NCBI GenBank assembly: GCA_035911135.1
Contig: JAMHWD010000027.1
Location: forward strand, 62,001 to 126,000
DNA: 64,000 nt
Source of the DNA: JAMHWD01 sp035911135
Lineage (GTDB): Bacteria > Pseudomonadota > Alphaproteobacteria > Micavibrionales > Micavibrionaceae
Direction of reading: 5' to 3'
In this document: positions 52,091 through 60,967 of the stretch, one piece after another
How the letters are laid out: every line of letters begins with the position of its first letter
Position numbering within the stretch: position 1 is the stretch's first letter
Program-made: the position numbers and the translations under genes
The notes under the pieces: generated by a model
Databases searched by the model: none
Seen by the model: only the letters and a program-made list of their open reading frames with translations
Told to the model about the DNA's origin: nothing

Positions 52091-55015
52091 TTAATACCCT
52101 TTCAACGGCGCCTTGTATGCCTCATCCAGCGTTTTAATATCGCATGACAAAACATTCTTAATGTTAAGTTTTTCGCTGAAGGCGACATGTCCTATGGCTT
52201 TGATATGCGGTAATTTTTCAAAAATCTTCTCAAAGGCCTTCACATTTTGTGGTGCGACCGTTATCAGAATCCGGCCTGTGCTTTCAGAAAAGAGTTTCTT
52301 GTCATCGCGCAGATCACCAAGAGCGGCCAAGTCAATTTCAAGACCCAGGCCGCCGGCAATGGATTTCTTTGCCAGTGCCGCGCCCAGACCACCATATCCC
52401 AGCGCAATACCGGAGGCGATCAGACGCTTACGCGCCGCCTTGGTGTAGGCCTTATAGAGGGCCTTGTGCGCAGCCTCGTTGACCTCCGGCACATTATTGC
52501 CAAGATATCCCAAGCTATCGTAATACTCGGATGCGCCGCACTCATCCTTGGTTTCCCCAAGGATATACACAATATCGCCCACAGATTTAGGCGCGAGCGA
52601 TATCGCCTCCATGACATCAGGAATGACACCGATCGAGGAAGTCAGCAAAGTAGGCGGGGCAGAAATCTTTACCGCCTTGCCGTTTTCATCATATCCCTTG
52701 AAGTCATTGAACATGCTGTCCTTGCCGGAGATAAACGGCGTGCCATATGTCACGGCGAGGTTATAAATCCCTTCAACGGCCCGCTTTAACTGCCCCAGAC
52801 GCTCCGGCTCATCGGAGGAACACCAGCAGATATTATCCAGCAGGGCAAGCTGATAGAAATCAACGCCTGCCGCAATAGCGGAACGTACGGCCATATCAAG
52901 GCCCGCACGGGACATGGCGTGGGTATCGATATCGCTGTAGCGGGGGAACAGGCCTTGGCTTAGGACAACGCCTTTAGCTGAGGCAAAGACAGGCTTTGTG
53001 ATGCTAGCATCCGCATAAACGCGGCCCGGCCCCTGTAATGGCCCCAGAACAGCCGTACCCTGTACGTTATGATCATATTGGGTGGAGATGAATTCTTTTG
53101 AGCAGACATTGAGGCGGCCCATCATTCCCAGCAGCGTTTTGTTATAATCTGCAGGGGCGGCAAAATCAGGTTCCGCCTCGCCGCCGCGCGTGAATGTCGT
53201 CTTAAGCGGCGTTTCCGGCAGGCCGTCATGCAGGAATTCCAGATCCATATCCATGATCGTCTCGCCGTGCCAGCGGATATGAGCCTTGCCGGTGTCGGTG
53301 TACGTGCCGATGACGGTGGCCTCCGACCCACGCTTGGCCAGATGGGTGATCAGCTTGTCCACGTGCTGTTCCGGAACGGCCATGGTCATGCGTTCCTGAC
53401 TTTCGGAAATCCAGATCTCCCACGGTGCCATGCCGGGATATTTCAGCGGCACCAGATCAAGATCGACCATAAAGCCGCCGGATTGTTCGGCCATCTCCCC
53501 GATCGAGGACGAGAGACCGCCCGCGCCGTTATCAGTAATGGCATTGTACCAGCCCTTGTCGCGGAGTTCCTTGACAATGGCATCGGAGAATTTCTTTTGC
53601 GTAATCGGATCGCCAATCTGAACGGCTGTCGCGGGGGAGCCTTCATCCAGCGCCACCGAAGAAAATGTTGCGCCGTGTATACCGTCTCGGCCCACACGGC
53701 CCCCAATCATGACGATCTTATCCCCAGGCTGCGCCTTTTTAACATGGGATGGCTTGCCGTTGATCTCCCGCGGGATCAGACCGATTGTCCCCACGAAAAC
53801 CAGAGGCTTACCCACAAAGCGATCATCAAAATAGACGAATCCTTGCGGGGTAGGGATGCCAGAGCAGTTACCGCCAGCCTCAACGCCGCGCACCACGCCG
53901 TTCATTATAGTTTCAGGCTGGAGCACGCTTTGCGTCATTTTCGGGTCACGGTAGTAACGTACATCCTGCCGCGGGTCGGCCAGACAAAAGCCATAGCGGT
54001 TAATAACAGGCTTTGCACCCATGCCAAAACCAAGGCAGTCGCGGTTTACGCCGACAATCCCCGTGATCGCGCCGCCAAACGGATCAAGGGCGGAAGGGGA
54101 ATTATGTGTCTCAACCTTATCCGTGATCAGGTAATTCTCATCAAAGATGATCCCGCCGGCATTATCGGAAAATACGGATACGCAGAAATCGTTCTCGCCC
54201 TTGCCCGCGCGGATTTCCTGAGTCGCGCGCTTGATATAATGACGGTAGAGGCCATCCTTGATCTCATCAATCGGGGAGGCAAAGATTGTGTGCTTGCAAT
54301 GCTCGGACCATGTCTGGGCGAGGGTTTCGATCTCAATATCCGTGGCTTCCCGGCCCAGTTTTTTGAAATAAGCCTGAATGGCTTGCAGGTATAGAAGCGA
54401 TAATCCCAGAGGTCCGCGGCGCGATCCGTCCGCATTCTGGATACCATCCTTGCCCAGTTTTTCAAGATCGGCATCAGATATATCAAGGCTGACCTTATCG
54501 GCCACCGCGCCCTGATTGCCGAGCTGCACCTTGGGCACAACAACGCCCATGCCGCCATCGCGCTTGAACTCATCGGATGTTTTGATTGTGGCGCGCTGGA
54601 TGAGTTTGTTGGAAAGATGGCCGGCCAACGCCTCAATATCAGATTTTTTAACATCGCCTTTAATAAGGTAGAGGCGCGATGTGTAAACCGCATTATTGTC
54701 ATTGCCTGCACCGGATAACGTCAAAAGTTCTGCCGCGGTGGATCCGATATTATCCGTAACGCCAGGCAAGAACCCAATCTCCAGCGCGAAATCAAAATCC
54801 TCCAGCTTCGGATTGACCAGCTGCACGACCGGATTGGCGAGGCTGGATGTAAAACCATCCTTGGAAGCACCTTCATTTTCACTGGTGTAGACATCCACAA
54901 CTTTTACAGCCGCCTTATGGCCTCTGCCTGCAAGCCAGCTCTCAATCTGGACGGCACGGCCATCGTTGTAATGAATATCGTTGTTTTGGGCTAGAATTTC
55001 GATGCGGAAAGCCAT
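52091..55015 (-). CDS. purL: FGAM synthase PurL, long form with fused PurS-like region
   Basis: PurL converts FGAR to FGAM with ATP and ammonia. At 974 residues it is longer than the roughly 735-residue alphaproteobacterial small PurL. The first 180 residues look like PurS (FRIEILAQNNDIHYNDGRAV...DFALEIGFLPGVTDNIGSTA), followed by the linker and two AIR-synthase-like domains: WSEHCKHTIF, VETHNSPSALDPFGGAITG, GNCSGIPTPQGFVYFDDR, ISESQERMTMAVP. No separate purS is needed. It interrupts nuo on the opposite strand, divergent from nuoG. Confidence 0.93.
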   Translation of the reverse strand: MAFRIEILAQNNDIHYNDGRAVQIESWLAGRGHKAAVKVVDVYTSENEGASKDGFTSSLANPVVQLVNPKLEDFDFALEIGFLPGVTDNIGSTAAELLTLSGAGNDNNAVYTSRLYLIKGDVKKSDIEALAGHLSNKLIQRATIKTSDEFKRDGGMGVVVPKVQLGNQGAVADKVSLDISDADLEKLGKDGIQNADGSRRGPLGLSLLYLQAIQAYFKKLGREATDIEIETLAQTWSEHCKHTIFASPIDEIKDGLYRHYIKRATQEIRAGKGENDFCVSVFSDNAGGIIFDENYLITDKVETHNSPSALDPFGGAITGIVGVNRDCLGFGMGAKPVINRYGFCLADPRQDVRYYRDPKMTQSVLQPETIMNGVVRGVEAGGNCSGIPTPQGFVYFDDRFVGKPLVFVGTIGLIPREINGKPSHVKKAQPGDKIVMIGGRVGRDGIHGATFSSVALDEGSPATAVQIGDPITQKKFSDAIVKELRDKGWYNAITDNGAGGLSSSIGEMAEQSGGFMVDLDLVPLKYPGMAPWEIWISESQERMTMAVPEQHVDKLITHLAKRGSEATVIGTYTDTGKAHIRWHGETIMDMDLEFLHDGLPETPLKTTFTRGGEAEPDFAAPADYNKTLLGMMGRLNVCSKEFISTQYDHNVQGTAVLGPLQGPGRVYADASITKPVFASAKGVVLSQGLFPRYSDIDTHAMSRAGLDMAVRSAIAAGVDFYQLALLDNICWCSSDEPERLGQLKRAVEGIYNLAVTYGTPFISGKDSMFNDFKGYDENGKAVKISAPPTLLTSSIGVIPDVMEAISLAPKSVGDIVYILGETKDECGASEYYDSLGYLGNNVPEVNEAAHKALYKAYTKAARKRLIASGIALGYGGLGAALAKKSIAGGLGLEIDLAALGDLRDDKKLFSESTGRILITVAPQNVKAFEKIFEKLPHIKAIGHVAFSEKLNIKNVLSCDIKTLDEAYKAPLKGY

Positions 55016-55118
55016 ATTATCTACTGCAAATTCGTTAAAAGCTGTTGATCTCGTCCGAGAAAGGGGATTAAACAGGAAACGAAGTTGAAACTCAATATTC
55101 CTTTACCAAGAATTATTT

Positions 55119-57185
55119 ATGCCCAAACTTACCATCAACGGAATGGAAATCGAAGTCGAGCGCGGTACAAGCATTATACAGGCTGCCGAGATGCTGGGCA
55201 TCGAGATCCCGCGCTTTTGCTATCATGACAAGCTATCAGTCCCGGCGAACTGCCGCATGTGCCTGGTGGAGGTTGAGGGCGGCCCGCCCAAGCCCGTAGC
55301 CTCCTGCGCCATGGCCTGCGCCGATAATATGGTGGTCAAGACTGATTCGCCTATGGTTAAGAAGGCCCGCAAAGGCGTGATGGAGATGATGCTCATCAAC
55401 CACCCGCTGGACTGCCCGATCTGCGATCAGGGCGGGGAATGCGACCTGCAGGATCAGGCCGTGGGCTATGGTTTTGACCGCTCCCGCTTTGCCGAAAACA
55501 AGCGCGCGGTGCCGGATAAGGAGCTTGGGCCTTTGATCAAGACGGTCATGACACGCTGCATTAACTGCACGCGCTGCGTCCGTTTTGCCGAAGAAGTTGC
55601 CGGAACTCCGGTTTTAGGCCAATTCCACCGCGGCGAGGAAGCCGAAATCGGTACATTCGTTGATCAACTGGTGAAGACAGAGCTTTCGGGCAATCTGATT
55701 GATATCTGCCCCGTGGGCGCGCTGACCTCCAAGCCTTACGCCTTTAATGCGCGGCCCTGGGAGCTGAAAAAAACCGAGAGCATCGATGTCCATGATGCCG
55801 TTGGCTCTAACATCCGCATTGATACGCGCGGTAATGAGGTTATGCGAATCCTGCCACGTCTGAACGAAGACGTGAACGAGGAATGGATTTCCGACCGCAC
55901 AAGATTTTCCTGTGATGGCCTGAAATACGCCCGTCTCGACCGCCCTTATATCCGCGATGAGAAAACTGCAAAGCTTAAAGAAGCCACATGGGATGAGGCT
56001 TTTGCTCATATCGCTGCCAAGCTCAAAGGGGTGCGCGGCGAGCAGATTGCGGCTCTCGCAGGCGATCTAGCCGATGTCGAATCAATGACAGCCTTGCGCG
56101 ATATCATGGAGCGCTTCGGTTCACCGCATATAGATTGCCGTACGGATGGATCACAGATCAATCCGGCAAGCCGCGCTGGATATGTCTTTAATTCCGGGAT
56201 TGCCGGGATTGATCAGGCCGATGCGATTTTGCTGATCGGCACAAATCCGCGCCGTGAGGCCACAACAATCAATGCCCGCATCCGCAAGGCATGGCTTGAT
56301 CGCCGCGTTAAAATCGGTGTGATCGGGCCTGCTGATGATCTCACATACCCGTACACACATCTGGGAACGGGGCCAAAAGACATCGAATCCTTCGCAAACA
56401 ATGCATTTGCCGATGTTATCAAGAATGCAAAAAATCCACTGATTATCGTGGGAGCAGGGGCGTTTGCCCGTGAAGATGGCGCAGCCATCCAGAAAGCAGT
56501 GTATGACCTTGCAGTCAAACTGGGCGCGGTGCGTGATGACTGGAACGGGTTTAATGTCCTGCACAGCGCCGCCTCACGCGTGGGCGGGCTCGACACCGGA
56601 TTCGTGCCACAAAAAGACGGCAAGGGCTTTACCGATATTCTGGCCGGCACGAAGGATGGATCCATCAAGGCGCTCTACTTGCTGGGCGCAGATGAATTTG
56701 ATGCAAAATCGGCAATCGGCTGGCAGTGCTTTGTGATCTATCAGGGCCATCATGGCGATAAAGGCGCGGCACGGGCCGATGTTATTCTTCCCGGCGCGGC
56801 CTATACCGAAAAAGACGCGACCTATATTAATACTGAAGGCCGTGTTCAGCTGACCCGCCGCGCAGCTTTCCCGCCAGGTGATGCGCGGGAGGACTGGAAA
56901 ATTCTGCGCGCGCTTTCAGGATATCTGGGCAGCCCTTTGCCTTATGATGATCTGGGCACGCTGAGAGGACGTATTGTTGCAAAATGTCCGCATATTGCTC
57001 AGGTCGATGTCCTGCACGTCAATCCACCAGCTTCTCTGGAGGCTTCCGACAAGGCAGGAACTGAAGATTTTGCAGCGACTATTGAAAACTATTACCTGAC
57101 CAATACTATTACGCGCGCGTCGAAAACCATGCAGGCCTGCGCCAAGGAATTCAACTCCACCACTGTAGCGAAGGAGGCTGCGTAA
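55119..57185 (+). CDS. nuoG: NADH-quinone oxidoreductase subunit G
   Basis: NuoG carries the N-terminal [2Fe-2S] (CYHDKLSVPANCRMCLVEV..SCAM), the His-Cys [4Fe-4S] (HPLDCPICDQGGECDLQD) and a ferredoxin-like [4Fe-4S] (CINCTRCVRF, CPVGALTSKPYAF). A molybdopterin-oxidoreductase-like domain follows without a cofactor role. The 688-residue length is the mitochondrial/alphaproteobacterial type, not the 900-residue E. coli type. It is separated from nuoF by about 4.9 kb. Confidence 0.97.
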   Translation: MPKLTINGMEIEVERGTSIIQAAEMLGIEIPRFCYHDKLSVPANCRMCLVEVEGGPPKPVASCAMACADNMVVKTDSPMVKKARKGVMEMMLINHPLDCPICDQGGECDLQDQAVGYGFDRSRFAENKRAVPDKELGPLIKTVMTRCINCTRCVRFAEEVAGTPVLGQFHRGEEAEIGTFVDQLVKTELSGNLIDICPVGALTSKPYAFNARPWELKKTESIDVHDAVGSNIRIDTRGNEVMRILPRLNEDVNEEWISDRTRFSCDGLKYARLDRPYIRDEKTAKLKEATWDEAFAHIAAKLKGVRGEQIAALAGDLADVESMTALRDIMERFGSPHIDCRTDGSQINPASRAGYVFNSGIAGIDQADAILLIGTNPRREATTINARIRKAWLDRRVKIGVIGPADDLTYPYTHLGTGPKDIESFANNAFADVIKNAKNPLIIVGAGAFAREDGAAIQKAVYDLAVKLGAVRDDWNGFNVLHSAASRVGGLDTGFVPQKDGKGFTDILAGTKDGSIKALYLLGADEFDAKSAIGWQCFVIYQGHHGDKGAARADVILPGAAYTEKDATYINTEGRVQLTRRAAFPPGDAREDWKILRALSGYLGSPLPYDDLGTLRGRIVAKCPHIAQVDVLHVNPPASLEASDKAGTEDFAATIENYYLTNTITRASKTMQACAKEFNSTTVAKEAA

Positions 57186-57187
57186 CT

Positions 57188-57592
57188 ATGACGAAAACAA
57201 CTCTCGAACAGGTCCGTGAATTTCATGAAACCTATGGCTTGCCGGTTAAAGCCTCGCCAGACGTTAGCGACAAACGTACCAACGCTCTTCGTATCAACCT
57301 GTTGGCCGAGGAACTGGACGAGCTGAAAGAAGCCCTGAAAAACGAAGATGTCGTCGAGGCGCTGGATGCTCTGATTGATCTGCAATACGTACTGGATGGC
57401 GCGTTTTTGTCGCTCGGCCTGCACAACCACAAGGAAAAGGCATTCGCCGAGGTTCACTCCTCCAACATGTCCAAGCTGGGCGAAGATGGAAAGCCTATCC
57501 GCCGCGAGAGTGACGGCAAGATTCTTAAAGGCCCGAACTATTTCAAGCCTGACCTCGTGCAATTCATCAAACAGACGGAAAAGGCGGCCTAA
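57188..57592 (+). CDS. MazG/HisE-like NTP pyrophosphohydrolase
   Basis: This is an all-alpha MazG-superfamily enzyme of 134 residues. The metal-binding EE..E and D..D pattern is seen in LLAEELDELKEAL and ALDALIDLQYVLDGAFLSLGL. The C-terminal KLGEDGKPIRRESDGKILKGPNYFKPDL is typical of a phage/bacterial subgroup of phosphoribosyl-ATP pyrophosphohydrolase-like proteins. The substrate is unknown. It lies 2 bases after nuoG and 5 bases before nuoH. Confidence 0.85.
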   Translation: MTKTTLEQVREFHETYGLPVKASPDVSDKRTNALRINLLAEELDELKEALKNEDVVEALDALIDLQYVLDGAFLSLGLHNHKEKAFAEVHSSNMSKLGEDGKPIRRESDGKILKGPNYFKPDLVQFIKQTEKAA

Positions 57593-57597
57593 TTCAA

Positions 57598-58770
57598 GTG
57601 ATTGAACTTTGGAATATTTACGGCATCTGGACGGCATGGACTTTGCTCTATACCGTTTTGATCGTGGGCGGCGTTTTGATTTCCGTGGCCTATCTTACCT
57701 ATGCCGAGCGCAAGGTTCTGGGCGCGATGCAACGCCGTCAGGGCCCTATGACCGTTGGACCTTTCGGGCTTTTGCAGCCTATTGCTGATGGCCTGAAGCT
57801 TTTTTCCAAAGAAACAATCATTCCATCGCAAGCCAATAAGGGCGTGTTTCTTCTTGCGCCTATGATTCTTTTTGCGCTCTCGCTGGTGGCATGGGCGGTC
57901 ATACCATTCGATAAAGGCTGGGTATTATCCAACATCAATGTTGGCGTTCTTTATCTTTTTGCCATTTCCTCCATGGGGGTTTATGGCGTGATCATGGCCG
58001 GCTGGGCATCAAACTCCCGCTATGCCTTTTTGGGGGCGCTACGCAGCGCCTCGCAGATGGTGTCCTACGAAGTTTCCATGGGCTTGATTATCGTCTGTGT
58101 TTTGCTTTGCGCCGGCTCATTGAACCTGAGCGAAATCGTAGAAGCGCCGCGTCCGCCCTGGATGCAGATACTTTTATTCCCGATGCTGATCGTGTTTCTT
58201 ATTTCCATTCTGGCGGAAACAAACCGCGCGCCATTTGACCTGCCAGAAGGCGAATCAGAAATCACCGGCGGCTTTATGGTTGAATATTCGGCCATGACAT
58301 TTGCTCTGTTCTTCCTTGGCGAATATGCAAACATGATCCTGATGAGCGCCATTACGACAACGCTCTTTTTAGGCGGATGGCTGCCCCCGTTCAGCGCATG
58401 GTTGCCGAGCGGGCTTGTTGCCATGATGGTGGTTGTGCCGGGGCTGATCTGGTTTGGCCTGAAAACCGCCGCAGTTTTGTTCTTCTTCCTCTGGGCACGC
58501 GCCACGTTGCCGCGTTACCGCTATGACCAGTTGATGCGTCTGGGCTGGAAGATATTCCTGCCGCTGACACTGGCGTGGGTTGTTTTCACAGCCTTTATCC
58601 TGCTGACATTTAATGCATTGCCGGGCCAGAAGGCTGTGGGGCCAAGCCCAGCTGCTGAAATTGCCAAGGCAGTCGAAGGCGCGGCCGAGGATCTGGGCGC
58701 CGCCGTAGAAGAGGGGGTTGAGAAAACAATCGAGACCATAGAAGATGCGACCGGCAAGAAGGAAGAATAA
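57598..58770 (+). CDS. nuoH: NADH-quinone oxidoreductase subunit H
   Basis: NuoH is the membrane subunit linking the quinone cavity to the proton pumps. The 390 residues include AERKVLGAMQRRQGP, GPFGLLQPIADGLKL, and AETNRAPFDLPEGESEITGGFMVEYSAM. The start is GTG. A tail of about 45 residues after the last helix (AEIAKAVEGAAEDLGAAVEE...) is acidic and helical, longer than usual. It is coupled to the MazG-like gene and nuoI. Confidence 0.95.
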   Translation: MIELWNIYGIWTAWTLLYTVLIVGGVLISVAYLTYAERKVLGAMQRRQGPMTVGPFGLLQPIADGLKLFSKETIIPSQANKGVFLLAPMILFALSLVAWAVIPFDKGWVLSNINVGVLYLFAISSMGVYGVIMAGWASNSRYAFLGALRSASQMVSYEVSMGLIIVCVLLCAGSLNLSEIVEAPRPPWMQILLFPMLIVFLISILAETNRAPFDLPEGESEITGGFMVEYSAMTFALFFLGEYANMILMSAITTTLFLGGWLPPFSAWLPSGLVAMMVVVPGLIWFGLKTAAVLFFFLWARATLPRYRYDQLMRLGWKIFLPLTLAWVVFTAFILLTFNALPGQKAVGPSPAAEIAKAVEGAAEDLGAAVEEGVEKTIETIEDATGKKEE

Positions 58771-58773
58771 GTC

Positions 58774-59256
58774 ATGAACACCTACGCCCGCTCCTTCCTG
58801 CTCGTGGAAATCGTCAAGGGTTTTGCCCTGACACTGAAATACATGTTCTTCATGCCGCGCGTGACGATCAATTACCCCTATGAAAAAGGGCCGATTTCCC
58901 CGCGGTTCCGCGGTGAACACGCCTTGCGCCGCTATCCCAACGGGGAAGAACGCTGCATTGCCTGCAAGCTTTGCGAGGCCATCTGCCCCGCACAGGCCAT
59001 CACCATCGAGGCCGCACCGCGCGAGGATGGATCACGCCGCACAACGCGCTATGACATCGACATGACCAAATGCATTTATTGCGGCCTGTGTCAGGAAGCC
59101 TGCCCGGTCGATGCCATTGTCGAGGGGCCGAATTTCGAATTCGCCACCGAAACCCGCGAGGAACTTTACTACAACAAAGACAAGCTTCTGGAAAATGGCG
59201 ACCGCTGGGAGGCGCAAATTGCCGCGAATCTGGCCAAGGATGCGCCTTACCGCTAA
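58774..59256 (+). CDS. nuoI: NADH-quinone oxidoreductase subunit I
   Basis: NuoI holds clusters N6a and N6b. The 160 residues contain two ferredoxin motifs, CIACKLCEAICPAQAI and CIYCGLCQEACPVDAI. The N terminus has the amphipathic entry helix. The gene is followed by a terminator, unlike in normal nuo operons where nuoJ follows at once. Confidence 0.97.
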   Translation: MNTYARSFLLVEIVKGFALTLKYMFFMPRVTINYPYEKGPISPRFRGEHALRRYPNGEERCIACKLCEAICPAQAITIEAAPREDGSRRTTRYDIDMTKCIYCGLCQEACPVDAIVEGPNFEFATETREELYYNKDKLLENGDRWEAQIAANLAKDAPYR

Positions 59257-59279
59257 TCAGACGAGCTTATAGTCCAATA

Positions 59280-59307
59280 AAAAACCCGCCGGTTATGGCG
59301 GGTTTTT
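59280..59307 (+). terminator. intrinsic terminator between nuoI and nuoJ
   Basis: The stem CCCGCC/GGCGGG has a 6-base loop and is flanked by A-run upstream and T-run downstream, so it can act in both directions. It lies 24 bases after nuoI and just past the 3' end of the opposite gene. Confidence 0.88.
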
Positions 59308-59331
59308 CGTATTCGTATTTCTTAAACCGGC

Positions 59332-59826
59332 TTAGTAGGGGATATGCCAGTAAGCGTTGAGGATCTCTGTGCCCGGATTATCATCACCAAGGCTCGCGTT
59401 GGAGATATGGCCAAAGGCCAGACCCACGCGGTGCTCATTGGCAAATTCATAGCCGGCTTCGAGCTGGGAACGGAACTCCAGAGGGTAATCCAGATCCTTG
59501 TCGCTGTTGCCTTCGTCATAGAAGCCAACGCCAAAGCTTGGCGCAACATAGAAGTTATCCGTGACCTGCCAGTCATACAGCAAGCCAACGCCAACCCAAA
59601 CCGAGGCATCGGACGTTACTTCCGCGCCCAGCCATGGCTGAAGATTATCGATAAGAATGCTCTGACCGGGACGATATTCAAGGCGGAAATCAGCCGCGCC
59701 ATCATCGTCCAGAATGTCATAATAACCAGCACCAAGGCTGATATAAGGGGTGTTGGATGCCTGCTGAGCCATGGCAGGCGCGGCAAACAAGGAAAGGGCA
59801 GAAACAGTTAATAGCAGCTTTTTCAA
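59332..59826 (-). CDS. PagL-like lipid A 3-O-deacylase
   Basis: This is an outer-membrane protein of 164 residues with signal peptide (MKKLLLTVSALSLFAAPAMAQ) and alternating barrel strands. The triad His140-x-Ser142 with Glu154 in GLAFGHISNASLGDDNPGTEIL has the PagL spacing, with the conserved Asn143. PagL removes the 3-acyl chain of lipid A and lowers LPS endotoxicity. The start is TTG at 59826 with GGAG 6 bases before it; a GGAAAGT/ACTTTCC hairpin lies upstream. It interrupts nuo. Confidence 0.85.
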   Translation of the reverse strand: MKKLLLTVSALSLFAAPAMAQQASNTPYISLGAGYYDILDDDGAADFRLEYRPGQSILIDNLQPWLGAEVTSDASVWVGVGLLYDWQVTDNFYVAPSFGVGFYDEGNSDKDLDYPLEFRSQLEAGYEFANEHRVGLAFGHISNASLGDDNPGTEILNAYWHIPY

Positions 59827-60015
59827 GGGAATCTCCGGAAAGTAGAAAAATACACTTTCCTTTTACATCATCCCTAAGACCTTGAAAACCCGTAAAATTA
59901 AATTTGAAAAAACATTCTTTTTTTTCATGCTGGCGCTTGCGGCGAGGCGGCGAAAAGATTAAAAAATAGCGTACTGATATCGACATCACGACGCATTTGC
60001 CGAGTAATAAAAATC

Positions 60016-60630
60016 ATGATCATTGAGGCATTGGCCTTTTATCTCTTCGCCGGGATACTGACATTAAGCGCTTTAGCCGTCATCACGGCGCGAAACCCTG
60101 TCCATTCAGTCCTGTATCTGATATTGGGCTTTTTTAACGCATCCGGCCTTTTTATCCTGCTGGGGGCTGAATTCATCGGCATGATCATGGTGATCGTCTA
60201 TGTCGGCGCGGTAGCGGTTTTATTCCTGTTCGTGGTTATGATGCTGGATATCAGCTTCTCCGACTTACGCAAGGGGGCCATGCAGTACGTTCCGCTGGGC
60301 CTTGGCATTGGCGCGGTCTTGCTGGCCGAACTGACCATCATATACGCAAGCTGGGCGCTTACGCCGGATATCAATGCCAATCTGGCAATCCCCATCAGCC
60401 ACTTCGCGGACAAAACCAATACAGAAGCCCTTGGCAGCGTGCTTTATACGGCTTTTGTCTATCCCTTCCAGATTGCAGGGCTCATCCTGTTTGTTGCCAT
60501 GATCGGCGCGATTGTCCTTACGCATCGCCAAAGACCTGGCGTTCAACGCCAAAGGGTCTCCGAACAATTCGCGCGCAAGCCAGAAGAAGTTCTTGAAATC
60601 GTCAAAGTCACACCCGGATCAGGATTATAA
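60016..60630 (+). CDS. nuoJ: NADH-quinone oxidoreductase subunit J
   Basis: NuoJ is a five-helix membrane subunit. The 204 residues include ITARNPVHSVLYLILGFFNASGLFILLGAEFIGMIMVIVYVGAVAVLFLFVVMMLDI, the diagnostic stretch. The 190 bases before it hold no gene and must contain a promoter if the terminator at 59280 works, but I see no clear one. nuoK follows 3 bases later. Confidence 0.96.
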   Translation: MIIEALAFYLFAGILTLSALAVITARNPVHSVLYLILGFFNASGLFILLGAEFIGMIMVIVYVGAVAVLFLFVVMMLDISFSDLRKGAMQYVPLGLGIGAVLLAELTIIYASWALTPDINANLAIPISHFADKTNTEALGSVLYTAFVYPFQIAGLILFVAMIGAIVLTHRQRPGVQRQRVSEQFARKPEEVLEIVKVTPGSGL

Positions 60631-60633
60631 ATC

Positions 60634-60957
60634 ATGGATATGGCGTTTTACCCCATCGGCATAGAACACTATCTGGTACTGGCGGCGCTTTTGTTTACCA
60701 TTGGGGTATTTGGCATGTTCCTGAACCGCAAAAATGTAATCGTGATCCTGATGTCGATCGAATTGATGCTGCTGGCCGTAAACATCAATTTTGTGGCCTT
60801 CTCCGCCTTTTTAGGCGATCTGACAGGGCAGATTTTTACCATGTTCATTCTGACAGTCGCCGCAGCCGAAGCCGCCATTGGCCTTGCCATTCTTGTCGTA
60901 TTTTTCCGCAACAAGGGATCAATCGCGGTTGATGATCTCTCGGCCATGAAAGGCTAG
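60634..60957 (+). CDS. nuoK: NADH-quinone oxidoreductase subunit K
   Basis: NuoK is a three-helix membrane subunit with the conserved Glu residues in MSIELMLLAVNINFVAF and AAAEAAIGLAILVVFFRNKG. The 107 residues are slightly longer than the usual 101. It sits between nuoJ and nuoL with gaps of only 3 and 10 bases. Confidence 0.97.
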   Translation: MDMAFYPIGIEHYLVLAALLFTIGVFGMFLNRKNVIVILMSIELMLLAVNINFVAFSAFLGDLTGQIFTMFILTVAAAEAAIGLAILVVFFRNKGSIAVDDLSAMKG

Positions 60958-60967
60958 GGCACGCGCC

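Noticed and set aside
53228..54394. 388-codon open frame antisense to purL
   Set aside because: The opposite strand encodes an unbroken, motif-complete PurL. The antisense translation has no family features.
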